From: a virus
IMG/VR virus record: IMGVR_UViG_3300035156_000227
Location: 1 to 44,937 of that record
Length of the DNA: 44,937 nucleotides
Reading direction: 5' to 3' (one strand)
The notes below the pieces were generated by a model, which was given only the letters and a program-made list of their open reading frames with translations, had not been told where the DNA came from and did not search any database. Positions 6,782-13,979 of the stretch are shown here, in pieces; the first letter of the stretch is position 1, and each line of letters begins with the position of its first letter. A program made the translations under genes and the position numbers.

Positions 6782-6825
6782 TTGCGCCTCCTTGGGCGTG
6801 CTTTTCGTCTCGTGGTGCCTACACA
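6782..6825 (+). promoter_or_regulatory. TTGCGCG promoter cassette D
   Basis: TTGCGCCTCC / TTGGGCGTGC then TTTTCGTC; -10-like TACACA at 6820-6825, 38 bp from box start. GAGCT-ACCC-AGCTC hairpin in the leader. Drives 6866-7596. Confidence 0.6.
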
Positions 6826-6865
6826 GGTTTGAGCTACCCAGCTCGCCTACACACACGGAGAAAAC

Positions 6866-7138
6866 ATGGAACAAGCAGTCATCAATTCGGCCCTCTACGC
6901 TCAGCGCAAAATGATTCGCCAGCAGAAGGCGTACGACGCATTCATCAAATTCCTTACCACCTTTGGGGAGCGTAACCGCGCGGCTCGCCGGCGCGTCGAG
7001 AAGCCCCCAGTCGAGGTGCTTGTCGGTGGTTCGCTGCTGGTCCAGTCGCTTGTCGCGGGCCTGGATACGACCGCACTGCAGACCTGGCAGAAAGCAAATG
7101 CAGCGGCCAAGGCTCGTAAGAAAGCAGGTGCGAAATGA
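6866..7138 (+). CDS. Hypothetical basic early protein
   Basis: 90 residues, helical and basic (RNRAARRRVEK around 37-47; C-terminal ANAAAKARKKAGAK). Not recognised; the basic tail suggests nucleic-acid contact. CGGAG lies 5 bp before the ATG. Its stop overlaps the start of the next gene (ATGA), so the pair is coupled. Confidence 0.7.
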   Translation: MEQAVINSALYAQRKMIRQQKAYDAFIKFLTTFGERNRAARRRVEKPPVEVLVGGSLLVQSLVAGLDTTALQTWQKANAAAKARKKAGAK

Positions 7139-7596
7139 GCGCCGACACCCCAACCAAAGTGAAGGCCGTGCCGCCGAAGAAAGGCACCGCTCACCTGGTG
7201 CCTGCGCCGAAGCCACGGCCGCCAGTGCCTGGCCCAGAGACGCGGGGCAAGCCTATGCCTGACATTTCGCGCAAGGACCTGTCCCAGGTGCAGCGACAGC
7301 TGACCATCGCCGCGAATACCTGGCACATGAAAGACGGCGCACGCGCAGACATTCACCGCGCCCGCCAGGAGCATCGTGCATTCGAGGGCAGCTGGCCCAT
7401 GACGCTGGCGCTGACACGTCAGGCATTCGATGACCTGTGCAACGACGCTGAAGCAGCGCTGTTCCTGGCCAACATCCGCGCCAAGAGCATCTTTGTCCCG
7501 CTCGACGGGTTCACCCGGTCGCAATACCTCGCCGCGTACCTGGGAATCGACCGAATCGAGATTGACGAAGACGCCCCGGGAGCCTCGCTCCGCTAA
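7135..7596 (+). CDS. Hypothetical early protein, proline-rich N-terminus
   Basis: 153 residues. The first ~45 are Lys/Pro-rich and probably disordered; residues 45-140 look like a compact alpha/beta domain. The C-terminal part (FLANIRAKSIFVPLDGFTRSQYLAAYLGID) resembles a helix-rich interaction domain, but I do not recognise the family. Coupled to the gene before it by ATGA overlap and closed by a strong terminator. Confidence 0.7.
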   Translation: MSADTPTKVKAVPPKKGTAHLVPAPKPRPPVPGPETRGKPMPDISRKDLSQVQRQLTIAANTWHMKDGARADIHRARQEHRAFEGSWPMTLALTRQAFDDLCNDAEAALFLANIRAKSIFVPLDGFTRSQYLAAYLGIDRIEIDEDAPGASLR

Positions 7597-7600
7597 CAGA

Positions 7601-7624
7601 AGCCCCGCCTAGTGCGGGGTTTTT
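7601..7624 (+). terminator. Terminator before erf cassette
   Basis: AGCCCCGC-CTAGT-GCGGGG stem followed by TTTTT. Nearly identical terminators lie at 43364 and 44606. Confidence 0.85.
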
Positions 7625-7630
7625 CGTTTA

Positions 7631-7674
7631 TTGCGCTTCGTTGCGCGTGCTTTTCGTCGTGCGGTGCCTACACG
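7631..7674 (+). promoter_or_regulatory. TTGCGCG promoter cassette E
   Basis: TTGCGCTTCG / TTGCGCGTGC then TTTTCGTC; -10-like TACACG at 7669-7674, 38 bp from box start. Drives the ERF recombinase gene and the gene coupled to it. Confidence 0.65.
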
Positions 7675-7700
7675 CATCACAACCACACAACGGAGCAATT

Positions 7701-8405
7701 ATGAAAACCTCAGAGTCGATTCTCAAGCTACTAGCTGCCTTTGCACAAGCCCAGGGCGAGATTGGGAACGCCCACAAAGACGCAAAAAATCCCCACTTCG
7801 GCAGCCAGTACGCTGACCTAGCCTCGGTCGTCGATGCCATCCGTCCGGCCGCATCCAAGCATGGTCTTGCGTTTCTCCAGCACGGTACCCTGGTCGAGGG
7901 TAACCGCCTGCAGCTAATCACCCGCATTGTTCATGAAAGCGGTGAGTGGCTCGAGGACGAAATGCTTATGCCAGTCGCCAAGGTCGACCCGCAAGGATTT
8001 GGCAGCGCAATGACCTATGCACGCCGCTACGCGCTACAAGCCATCTTCGGCGTTGCCCCCGCGGAGGACGACGGCAACGCAGCCACTGGCGTCCAGCAAA
8101 AGCAGCAGTACTCGTCGCCGGCTAAGCCTGCATACAACTCGAACAGCAAGCCAGCTTATACCCCGCCAGCGAAGCCTGCCACCCCGGCCGCCTTCCCTGC
8201 TGCGCAAGCCGCGCCGGCGAAACCTGAGCTGCCCGCGCAAGACAAGCAAGCCGTGCTGGACGGTGCGAAGGCTGCTGCTGCTAAGGGTGAGCAAGCGTAC
8301 CTGATTTATGCCAGCGGGCTCAGCCCAGTGCAGAAGCGCGCTATTGGCAAAGAGGGGCACGAGGCATTCCTGGCCGGTGCCAGGGAAGTAAAGGCCGCAG
8401 TATGA
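7701..8405 (+). CDS. erf: ERF-family single-strand annealing protein
   Basis: 234 residues. The N-terminal ~130 match the ERF recombinase family: an ERF-typical KNPHFGSQYADLASVVDAIRP block, then GLAFLQ, a SGEWLEDEM segment and the hallmark DPQGFGSAMTYARRYAL, followed by GVAPAEDDGN. These proteins bind single-stranded DNA and anneal complementary strands during phage recombination and concatemer formation. Residues ~135-180 are a Pro/Ala/Lys linker with repeated KPAY/KPA units, and the last ~55 form a small helical domain. No matching phage exonuclease is seen nearby. RBS CGGAG; coupled by ATGA to the next gene. Confidence 0.88.
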   Translation: MKTSESILKLLAAFAQAQGEIGNAHKDAKNPHFGSQYADLASVVDAIRPAASKHGLAFLQHGTLVEGNRLQLITRIVHESGEWLEDEMLMPVAKVDPQGFGSAMTYARRYALQAIFGVAPAEDDGNAATGVQQKQQYSSPAKPAYNSNSKPAYTPPAKPATPAAFPAAQAAPAKPELPAQDKQAVLDGAKAAAAKGEQAYLIYASGLSPVQKRAIGKEGHEAFLAGAREVKAAV

Positions 8406-8860
8406 GCGCCGAACTGAAAGCCCCGCAAGGGGCGTCCTTGGGGCCGGTATATGTCGGCGACTGGGCGGGGCTCGATGACCTGACGGATGAATTTTTCCGG
8501 GCAGGGGCGCGTGGGCTGTCCTACATCTACGTATCTGACGAGGAAGCTGCTATCGAACTTTCCAGCGCTATGGAGGGGGTGCAAATCCTGTTTGCTCACT
8601 ACGAGGCCGCAGACTACTCCGGCGACTGCTTTGTCCTGTTTGAGAAGGCCGGCCGGCTGTACGAGGTTAACGGCTCGCACTGCTCTTGCCACGGCCTCGA
8701 AGGCCAGTGGGAGCCGGAGGAGACTAGCGCCGAAGCAATCAGGCACCGTATCACGGAGGGCAGCCTTGGCTACGCCGACAACGACGAAGCCAGCTACCCG
8801 ATGCGCACCCCGTTCGCGAAGGAGCTCCTCGCTGTTCTGGCTTCGATAGAGCCGCGATAA
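8402..8860 (+). CDS. Conserved phage hypothetical protein
   Basis: 152 residues, alpha/beta, acidic. Contains a short segment, EVNGSHCSCHGLEGQWEPE (about 87-105), of a type I recall in other phage early proteins; function is unknown. Two Cys and a His in it could bind metal. Translationally coupled to erf, so possibly a recombination or replication accessory. Confidence 0.7.
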   Translation: MSAELKAPQGASLGPVYVGDWAGLDDLTDEFFRAGARGLSYIYVSDEEAAIELSSAMEGVQILFAHYEAADYSGDCFVLFEKAGRLYEVNGSHCSCHGLEGQWEPEETSAEAIRHRITEGSLGYADNDEASYPMRTPFAKELLAVLASIEPR

Positions 8861-8880
8861 GCCAAATAACAAGTACGTCG

Positions 8881-8912
8881 GAGGGGCCGCTTCGTTACGC
8901 GGCTCCCTTTTC
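8881..8912 (+). terminator. Probable terminator
   Basis: GGGCCGC...GCGGCTCCC stem with TTTT after it, between the erf-linked gene and the 80-aa gene. No TTGCGCG cassette follows this one. Confidence 0.6.
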
Positions 8913-8934
8913 GCCCGAACATTCAGGACATGAC

Positions 8935-9177
8935 ATGGACAAGAACTACTACCAAATGGTGCGCATCAAAAACCGCGAGACCGGTCAGCCAACCACTCTC
9001 AGCATCGACCACATGCTCTACATCGAAGCGTGCCGGTATTTGCGTTGCACCGACGCCGTGAACAAGCTTATTGGGAAGCTGGCGCTGGAGTGCACACCTG
9101 GCAAGGGAAAGACCTTGAGCGCCACGGCAGGCGCCGCCCTCGCGGAGCATCTTCGGGTACTTAAGTCGCAGCGCTAA
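8935..9177 (+). CDS. Hypothetical small protein
   Basis: 80 residues. A short beta-like start (YQMVRIKNRETGQPTTLSI) followed by two helices is the rough outline of a ribbon-helix-helix DNA-binding protein, but the match is not convincing. AGGA lies 8-9 bp before the ATG. It follows a terminator-like hairpin without a clear promoter, so it may depend on readthrough. Confidence 0.6.
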   Translation: MDKNYYQMVRIKNRETGQPTTLSIDHMLYIEACRYLRCTDAVNKLIGKLALECTPGKGKTLSATAGAALAEHLRVLKSQR

Positions 9178-9184
9178 CCGGTTG

Positions 9185-9228
9185 TTGCGCCTCCTTGCGC
9201 GTGCTTTTCGTCGGGTCGTGGCTACACG
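9185..9228 (+). promoter_or_regulatory. TTGCGCG promoter cassette F
   Basis: TTGCGCCTCC / TTGCGCGTGC then TTTTCGTC; -10-like TACACG at 9223-9228, 38 bp from box start. No hairpin terminator precedes this copy. Drives the four genes 9256-10190. Confidence 0.6.
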
Positions 9229-9255
9229 AGATACCACACCAACCGGAGCACAAAA

Positions 9256-9447
9256 ATGAACAACGACAAACTGAGCCAAGCCGCAGCCGAGTACCGCACC
9301 GCCATCGCGCCCAAAGCTGCAGCCGCGCAAGCCGCAAGACACGCGTATCAGGGCCACCTCGCGGCTGAGGCGGCATACCGCGAGGCCACTCTCACTGCAG
9401 GTGCTGCAGAGGAGCGCTTCCTGGCTGCAGCAGGGGAAGGCCTGTGA
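9256..9447 (+). CDS. Small alanine-rich helical protein
   Basis: 63 residues, almost entirely Ala/Glu/Arg helix, perhaps a coiled coil. CGGAG upstream. Its stop overlaps the GTG start of the next gene. Function unknown. Confidence 0.6.
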   Translation: MNNDKLSQAAAEYRTAIAPKAAAAQAARHAYQGHLAAEAAYREATLTAGAAEERFLAAAGEGL

Positions 9448-9881
9448 AGCTCACCCTCGATTACATCGAGTCGCAAATCGCGGCTACCCGCTACATCAGC
9501 CGCGATACCTATGAGCGCATGGGCACACTCACCATTTGCGTGCTGGAGATGAAGAACGGGCTCCAGCTCGTTGGCCAGAGCGCTTGCCTGGATGAGGCGA
9601 CATTCGATGCGAATACCGGCCGGGAGCTGGCGCGACGCGACGCCGTCAGCAAAATCTGGCAGCTGGAAGGCTACCTGGCAGCGTCGCTTACTCGCAAGGC
9701 CCGCGCTTCCCTCGAGCACCCTGGCCAACTGGGGTTTGTGCACCGTCAGCAGCTTATCAAGGACGACGTGACCAGCCTACTCGAGCACGGCTATATCACG
9801 GCCGCGCAGGCAGTTCAGAGCGCGGTGACCCAAGCGTTCGCTGCCGGATACGCTGCGGCTAAGCGGGAGGGTCAATCATGA
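9444..9881 (+). CDS. Gp49-like phage protein (PF13876 type)
   Basis: 145 residues. The segment MGTLTICVLEMKNGLQLVGQSACLDEATFDANTGRELA..DAVSKIWQLEGYL follows the pattern of the phage Gp49/gene-66 family, whose members are widespread in tailed phages with no settled function. Starts with GTG in a GTGA overlap; GGGGAAGG is the ribosome site. The C-terminal ~50 residues are an extra helical part. Confidence 0.75.
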   Translation: MKLTLDYIESQIAATRYISRDTYERMGTLTICVLEMKNGLQLVGQSACLDEATFDANTGRELARRDAVSKIWQLEGYLAASLTRKARASLEHPGQLGFVHRQQLIKDDVTSLLEHGYITAAQAVQSAVTQAFAAGYAAAKREGQS

Positions 9882-9976
9882 GATACCGACTCTTTATGCA
9901 GTGTCCACGCTGCTACTGCCGTAACGACGACCTGAACGAGACCTGTGCCGGCGGTTGTGGCTACTTCTTCGGTTGA
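9878..9976 (+). CDS. Tiny zinc-ribbon-like protein (32 aa)
   Basis: Begins in an ATGA overlap with the stop of the Gp49-like gene. The product has CPRCYC near residue 9 and CAGGC near residue 23, two Cys pairs about 11 residues apart, as in a minimal zinc ribbon. CGGGAGGG precedes the start. Its place inside a tightly coupled series supports it as real. Role unknown. Confidence 0.55.
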   Translation: MRYRLFMQCPRCYCRNDDLNETCAGGCGYFFG

Positions 9977-9980
9977 CGCT

Positions 9981-10190
9981 ATGAGCGCGCCTACACCTGT
10001 GACCGCCTGGTACTTGCTTAACCCGGTAACAAAGCGCTTAGGTTTCAATCACATTGAGGATGGGCATGCTGCGAGCGATAAGCCTGCAGATAAGTTCGGC
10101 CGCAAATGGAGCAAGGGCACCTGGGAGAAGAAGCTGGCGCTGCTGGTACCGCAAGGCCCGGGGCTCCCGCCAAAACTACAGCTGTCCTGA
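9981..10190 (+). CDS. Hypothetical small protein
   Basis: 69 residues, basic middle (FGRKWSKGTWEKKLALLVP). Starts at an ATG four bases after the stop of the zinc-ribbon gene; an upstream GTG in frame would overlap that gene heavily and is less likely. Last gene of the early plus-strand run; followed by a terminator shared with the opposing minus-strand genes. Confidence 0.6.
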   Translation: MSAPTPVTAWYLLNPVTKRLGFNHIEDGHAASDKPADKFGRKWSKGTWEKKLALLVPQGPGLPPKLQLS

Positions 10191-10192
10191 CA

Positions 10193-10217
10193 AAAGCCCG
10201 CCCAGTGCGGGTTTCTT
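10193..10217. terminator. Bidirectional terminator between convergent units
   Basis: AAAGCCCGC-CCAGT-GCGGGTTT hairpin, with A run on one side and T run on the other, between the plus-strand early genes and the minus-strand block. Confidence 0.75.
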
Positions 10218-10218
10218 C

Positions 10219-10677
10219 TCATTCAGACTGCGTGCGCGCCGCGTCCCACTCTTCCTCGTCATAGCGGAGCATGTTCGGCGTCAGCTCGATGCGCAATCGA
10301 ACCGCCACCTCAAGGAAATTCGACATGGCACGGTGTATCCCTACTTCGGCCTCGCGCCGTGGGTCAAAGGTTATGTCGTGGTCGCCCTCGGGGTCGAGAT
10401 GCTTAGTCCGATTCCGGGAGTGGAATATCCTCTGATAGACCGCGGTTTTCAAGGCCCTCGGTGCGGTGTCCAGCGTATAGCCGAACCGCTGAGCAACATG
10501 CTCGTAGATGGCATCCGCCGCTGGCACCGCCTCTTTAGACATTGCCAGGTATTTTCCGAACAGCTCCTCAGCCGCGCCCGCCAGGTGAATCGCGGCAAAG
10601 TAGGACTTTTCGAAGTACATCTGCAATGCGCAGTCAAGGAGCTCCAGCGCGACCTTCTGCTTTTGCGTCATCACCAT
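10219..10677 (-). CDS. HEPN-like helical protein with R-x4-H motif
   Basis: 152 residues, helical. The pattern of a helix pair (ALELLDCALQMYFEKSYFAAIHLAGAAEELFGKYL) and then HSRNRTKHLD, with Arg88-x4-His93, is that of HEPN-fold proteins. HEPN proteins are often RNases or toxins, but many are inactive partners. It is the last gene of a minus-strand block expressed apart from the early operons, so a lysogenic accessory role is plausible. Family assignment is from pattern only. Confidence 0.5.
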   Translation of the reverse strand: MVMTQKQKVALELLDCALQMYFEKSYFAAIHLAGAAEELFGKYLAMSKEAVPAADAIYEHVAQRFGYTLDTAPRALKTAVYQRIFHSRNRTKHLDPEGDHDITFDPRREAEVGIHRAMSNFLEVAVRLRIELTPNMLRYDEEEWDAARTQSE

Positions 10678-10678
10678 G

Positions 10679-10921
10679 CTAGTTCGTCAGCCCGTAGTAA
10701 ACGTGCCAGTACCATGCCGTGCGGGTCTGGAGTTTCTCTAGGCAGGGGTAGTCCGCCACGCCTAAGCGCTTGTCGACGCACATGCCGAGGCTGAGCGCGT
10801 AACGTTGGTTCTCCGCTTTGACCAGCGCAGCTGCCAGCCAGACTACAGTAAGCAGCAGCGCAACTATGGCTAACTTATAGCCCGTGTGCTTTCCTCTGTG
10901 CGCTTCAGTCGATGCGGACAT
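10679..10921 (-). CDS. Small single-span membrane protein
   Basis: 80 residues. Basic N-terminus, one strong transmembrane segment around residues 17-36 (LAIVALLLTVVWLAAALV), then a 44-residue outer domain with two Cys. Overlaps the start of the gene upstream by 17 bp. Could act at the inner membrane, for example in superinfection exclusion (inference). Confidence 0.6.
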   Translation of the reverse strand: MSASTEAHRGKHTGYKLAIVALLLTVVWLAAALVKAENQRYALSLGMCVDKRLGVADYPCLEKLQTRTAWYWHVYYGLTN

Positions 10922-11120
10922 ACAGCTCGCCTGTCGAGGTATTCTTATAGCCGAGCGGCTCGTTCCTGAGTCGTCGAAGCACTTGACCGGACCCTTCTAA
11001 GCTGTAGGTGGCCACCTCTTCATCCCCTGAGAGTAGACCAATGGACTGCACCCACTTTTCCACTCTAAACGTTTCGCCCTGCGCATTCGTCACAGTGAAA
11101 GTTTCAGACTTAGTTCGCAT
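10905..11120 (-). CDS. Hypothetical small protein
   Basis: 71 residues, beta-rich, soluble, not recognised. GAGG precedes the ATG, and a TAAAAT at 11155-11150 on the minus strand is a candidate -10, so this may start a three-gene unit (11120 to 10219). Confidence 0.6.
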   Translation of the reverse strand: MRTKSETFTVTNAQGETFRVEKWVQSIGLLSGDEEVATYSLEGSGQVLRRLRNEPLGYKNTSTGELYVRID

Positions 11121-11165
11121 GCGAGCCTCGGTGTTGTTGGTTAGGCACTATTTTACCTTGAGTGC

Positions 11166-11618
11166 TCAGGCGCCGAACATCCCTTCGATGCAAAACGCGT
11201 CCAGGTTCTCAATTTCAAGTTGCGTAGCCAATCGTTGAGCGTCCGCCTGGTTCCCTTCCTTGACCGCCACGATGTAGTGTCGAAAGTCGGCCGGCATCTC
11301 CTCTATCCGCACCGCAAACAGCTTAGGTGAGTACCAGGAGCACTCAATGTGCGAGCCTAACTTTGCGCAAAGCTTGTACCAAAGACCCGTTACGTAATCA
11401 ACGTCATCGAAGCGGTCATCCGAAGACCGGAACTGCAGCCCGAAGCGCTGGAACAGCTGGTCGAGGAGCTGCACTTCGTCAGGGGCGAAGTAATAGACGC
11501 CAGACGGTGTTTGCTCAGGCTGCGGACATACAGGCTGGAGTAGCTCAGCCAGGTTGTTGTCTGCGTTAAACTCGTTACCCAGCTGCACGGCCGCAGCTTT
11601 ACCTTGTTTGATTTTCAT
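11166..11618 (-). CDS. Hypothetical protein
   Basis: 150 residues, alpha/beta and acidic, not recognised. The start at 11618 is preferred over an upstream one because a strong minus-strand terminator (11679-11652) lies between this gene and the previous one, and the longer reading frame would run through it. No membrane segment is seen. Confidence 0.6.
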   Translation of the reverse strand: MKIKQGKAAAVQLGNEFNADNNLAELLQPVCPQPEQTPSGVYYFAPDEVQLLDQLFQRFGLQFRSSDDRFDDVDYVTGLWYKLCAKLGSHIECSWYSPKLFAVRIEEMPADFRHYIVAVKEGNQADAQRLATQLEIENLDAFCIEGMFGA

Positions 11619-11651
11619 AAGCTCATTGTACGGCCGCGGTTGCTGCGTGGC

Positions 11652-11679
11652 AAAAAAAAAGCCCCCTAGATAGAGGGCT
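11652..11679 (-). terminator. Minus-strand terminator after the 45-aa membrane protein
   Basis: AGCCCTCT-ATCT-AGGGGGCT hairpin followed by nine T on the minus strand. Confidence 0.85.
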
Positions 11680-11691
11680 GAATGATGCTGC

Positions 11692-11829
11692 TTAGTCACG
11701 GTTGCGTTCACGGTGGCGCTTGAGCGCCCGGCCGAATATCCTCACGCTCTCGGCGATGTAATCGAACGCACCCCACAGGGCTAGTCCGATGAGTCCGAGA
11801 AGCAGGACGTTTGCTAGGGGTTCTGGCAT
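11692..11829 (-). CDS. 45-aa single-span membrane protein
   Basis: A small gene with strong local support: AGGAG 6 bp before the ATG, and a T9 terminator 13 bp after the TAA. The product starts MPEPLANVLLLGLIGLALWG, one hydrophobic span, and ends in a basic tail (RALKRHRERNRD). The predicted topology is one membrane helix with a cytoplasmic positive tail. Such tiny phage membrane proteins can block DNA entry or modulate lysis, but no family is recognised. Confidence 0.65.
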   Translation of the reverse strand: MPEPLANVLLLGLIGLALWGAFDYIAESVRIFGRALKRHRERNRD

Positions 11830-11855
11830 AGCTTGCTCCTGTTGTTTGCCTGGTA

Positions 11856-11890
11856 AGTATAGGGAGCTCCGCTACAATTAGCGCTCTATC
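11856..11890 (-). promoter_or_regulatory. GATAGA-class promoter, minus strand
   Basis: On the minus strand GATAGAGCGCTA lies 29 bp before TATACT (11861-11856). The same element and the same 29-bp distance occur on the plus strand at 12889-12923. Drives the 45-aa membrane protein. Confidence 0.5.
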
Positions 11891-11931
11891 GGCCGGCACC
11901 TTTCCGCCTTGTGCTAGACACACGACTTGGC

Positions 11932-12843
11932 TTAGTTACTTGCAACAGGAGCCCGCCATTTCGTTTTGTCGACTTGAGCTTCTTTTACAATCCGCTCGAC
12001 TAGCGGCATGTCTCGGCCAAAGACAAAGTTTTGGCACTGAGCCGCGACCGCAATGTTCGTATCACGCACCTGGTCCCGTGTCAGCGTCCAATTAACCATG
12101 CCGTGGCCTGGTTCGGTAACTAGGAGGACACTCGACTGAGACAGCGGAAGCGTTTTAAAAATACCCGGGGTCGTGATGCCGACACCTCGAAGCGGGTTCG
12201 GGACATGGTCCGGCCCAGCAATCAAACAGAACGGGCTGTCGGTTGTAATGAACGAAGTTCTACTGTCAGGCCGGCGTGCTATCACCCAGTCCATCCCGTA
12301 GAGCGTTTCCGCAATCTGAGGTGATAGATTTAGCATGATGCGCAAAGTGACGTGGCGGTCCATCTCAATGCCAAGTTGGGCAGCTATCTGAGCCTCGGTC
12401 ATAGGCTCTCCGTTCGATGGCTTGGGAGCCATCCGCACAAGCTTTTGGGTAAGAACCGAGCTAAGCGATTCAGCAGTATTTTGGAATGCCGGGGTACGCG
12501 TGTGCTGGAATGCGACGTACAGAGCCAGTGCATACCTCTCGTCCCCATCAATCTCCCGGCCAGCGTCGATTTTTCCAATAACCGGCAGTGCGGCCGACTC
12601 AATGTCACCGAGCGCTCGCTCTACATCGAAATTAAGGTCACCATCCACCTCGAATGCATAGTAATCCTTGATATGCGCTACATCCAACGGACGTTGTCGG
12701 TCCCGGTAGGCGTTCCGCGCTCTATCGTATAAAGCTAGGCGGTCAGCTCCTGCTTGGCAAAATCCAGCCAGATAGCCGCGGGGCACGTAGTGATGTTTGC
12801 GAGGAGTCCCTTTGGGGTATTTAGGCGGAGTGTTGCCAGTCAT
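11932..12843 (-). CDS. DUF4238 family protein
   Basis: 303 residues. HHYVPRGYLAGF near the N-terminus (17-28) is the signature of DUF4238 proteins; the rest of the family pattern, FITTDSPF and a C-terminal NFVFGRD block, is also present. The function is unknown; members occur in bacteria and in mobile elements, and some are suspected to act in defence. A minus-strand TATAAT (12892-12887) lies upstream and overlaps a divergent plus-strand promoter, so this gene and the plus-strand 13001 gene share a control region. Likely lysogenic cargo. Confidence 0.75.
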   Translation of the reverse strand: MTGNTPPKYPKGTPRKHHYVPRGYLAGFCQAGADRLALYDRARNAYRDRQRPLDVAHIKDYYAFEVDGDLNFDVERALGDIESAALPVIGKIDAGREIDGDERYALALYVAFQHTRTPAFQNTAESLSSVLTQKLVRMAPKPSNGEPMTEAQIAAQLGIEMDRHVTLRIMLNLSPQIAETLYGMDWVIARRPDSRTSFITTDSPFCLIAGPDHVPNPLRGVGITTPGIFKTLPLSQSSVLLVTEPGHGMVNWTLTRDQVRDTNIAVAAQCQNFVFGRDMPLVERIVKEAQVDKTKWRAPVASN

Positions 12844-12886
12844 TTGAGCCTTAAGGTTTGCATGCCGAAGTAGCAGGCGACTCGCA

Positions 12887-12923
12887 ATTATAGAACGCTA
12901 TTTTTCCGACGGGTCTCTATACG
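12887..12923. promoter_or_regulatory. Overlapping divergent promoters
   Basis: Minus strand: TATAAT at 12892-12887 toward the DUF4238 gene. Plus strand: ATAGAACGCTA at 12890-12900 with TATACG at 12918-12923 toward the 74-aa membrane protein. The minus -10 box overlaps the plus-strand element, so the two promoters probably exclude each other. Confidence 0.5.
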
Positions 12924-12963
12924 GTGTAAGGACAAAGCGAGAGCGTGCTCCCCCGGCTAAGCG

Positions 12964-12977
12964 GGGCGGCCACAGCC
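12964..12977 (+). repeat. Leader repeat GGGCGGCCACAGCC, copy 1
   Basis: Perfect 14-base match to 43463-43476. Both copies lie between a promoter and the first gene in a leader. Here it forms part of a GGGGC...GCCCC hairpin just before the AGAGG ribosome site. Confidence 0.45.
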
Positions 12978-13000
12978 CCCGACACACAGAGGAAATAATC

Positions 13001-13225
13001 ATGACTGAATCCGCACAAATTGCTCTGCTGGCCCTGCTATCCGCAGGCATCTTCATCGAGCTTGCCTACATTCAACGCACTAAGTTGGCGAGATTCTTCG
13101 GCCCGATTGCTCGCGCAATTCTGCCACAGGCTCTGTACAACCCTGCACCGCGACTCAACTCGAGAGAGCTTCGTGCGTTTGAAAGAAGAACAGCTGCAAG
13201 GAAACGTCAAGCAAAACAGGACTAA
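13001..13225 (+). CDS. Small membrane protein
   Basis: 74 residues. One hydrophobic segment at about 5-24 (AQIALLALLSAGIFIELAYI), then a basic region ending ERRTAARKRQAKQD. AGAGGAAAT precedes the ATG. Preceded by a divergent promoter and followed by a strong terminator, so it is a one-gene unit. Confidence 0.65.
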   Translation: MTESAQIALLALLSAGIFIELAYIQRTKLARFFGPIARAILPQALYNPAPRLNSRELRAFERRTAARKRQAKQD

Positions 13226-13253
13226 GGCTCCGGCCAAACCTTTATTCTCATTC

Positions 13254-13285
13254 AGCCCCTGCGCCTAACCGCCAGGGGCTTTTTC
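13254..13285 (+). terminator. Terminator after the 74-aa gene
   Basis: AGCCCCTG...CAGGGGCT stem followed by TTTTT. Confidence 0.8.
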
Positions 13286-13290
13286 TGCGT

Positions 13291-13296
13291 TAGAAT
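13291..13296 (+). promoter_or_regulatory. Candidate -10 box (TAGAAT)
   Basis: Directly after a terminator and 31 bp before the next start codon. No -35 consensus is seen and it does not belong to the TTGCGCG class. Confidence 0.4.
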
Positions 13297-13327
13297 ATCT
13301 AATGCACAACACTTATAAGGAGAAAGC

Positions 13328-13525
13328 ATGGTAAGCATCGCAGGTAAGAAAATTGCGGAAAGCTATGGCGTCCTACTGCGTCGTGGCGATGATTTGGCCA
13401 ACATATTAAGCATTTTTATCGTGGTTGCACGTAAGGCTGGCTGGACTCCGGAAGAGATACTTGAGGCTGTAGAAGACGCGCTGTCCGACGGAAATGCCCA
13501 TTCGCTTCAAAAGTATTTCCCGTAA
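13328..13525 (+). CDS. Hypothetical small helical protein
   Basis: 65 residues, helical, mildly acidic; includes ILSIFIVVARKAGWTPEEILEAVEDAL. AAGGAG lies upstream of the ATG. Not recognised; single-gene unit. Confidence 0.6.
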   Translation: MVSIAGKKIAESYGVLLRRGDDLANILSIFIVVARKAGWTPEEILEAVEDALSDGNAHSLQKYFP

Positions 13526-13578
13526 GCGACGACTTATCGTACACTCTTTGTAGTTCTGAAGAACCTTTGCAGTAGAGG

Positions 13579-13646
13579 AAGTGCCGACCCGGAGTCGTAT
13601 TCCGGCCCCCGGCATAGGGAGGCTTAGCCTTTCCTGGGTGGCACTT
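13579..13646 (+). ncRNA. Candidate structured RNA (three-way junction)
   Basis: AAGTGCC (13579-13585) plus ACCC (13587-13590) can pair with GGGT (13636-13639) plus GGCACTT (13640-13646), an 11-bp closing stem with one bulged G. Inside are two smaller hairpins, GGA...TCC (13591-13603) and one around AGGC-TTA-GCCT (13620-13630). It lies in a gene-free stretch between two small genes and lacks a terminator T tract. It could be a small RNA or a leader element for the 27-aa gene. No known family is recognised. Confidence 0.3.
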
Positions 13647-13700
13647 GAGCGGTTCAACCCGTTCTCTTGCCCGTACTTCAACCCTCTGCGAAGGAATCCA

Positions 13701-13784
13701 ATGCAAATTGAATTTAAATTCAGAATAGACGCTGCAGTCGTCGTCGGGCTAGTTCAACTAGTCATGGCGTATCTTCTGAAGTAA
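13701..13784 (+). CDS. Possible 27-aa hydrophobic peptide
   Basis: GAAGGA sits 6-7 bp before the ATG. The peptide begins with a charged strand (MQIEFKFRID) and ends in a hydrophobic stretch (AAVVVGLVQLVMAYLLK). It is too short to recognise, but the ribosome site and the context of several other tiny membrane proteins support it. Confidence 0.4.
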   Translation: MQIEFKFRIDAAVVVGLVQLVMAYLLK

Positions 13785-13973
13785 GTCGGGCGCAGGAGGC
13801 AGAGACGCCTCCTGTTCTTTTTTCTACCCTTCCGACACCCTCCCCCGTTTTTCCGCAATGCTCCCAGTATGGCTATGCTATCGCTGGTACATAAGCCTCC
13901 TGCCCCCTACGCCGCGCGCATTGGCCGTTACAATTGTTACAAATTAGTGTGGAGAGTTTTTGTGTCTGCTCGC

Positions 13974-13979
13974 TAGACA
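13974..13979 (+). promoter_or_regulatory. Candidate -10 (TAGACA)
   Basis: GCTAGACA matches the -10 region form at 2256-2262; no TTGCGCG box upstream. Precedes the coiled-coil gene at 14044. Confidence 0.35.
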
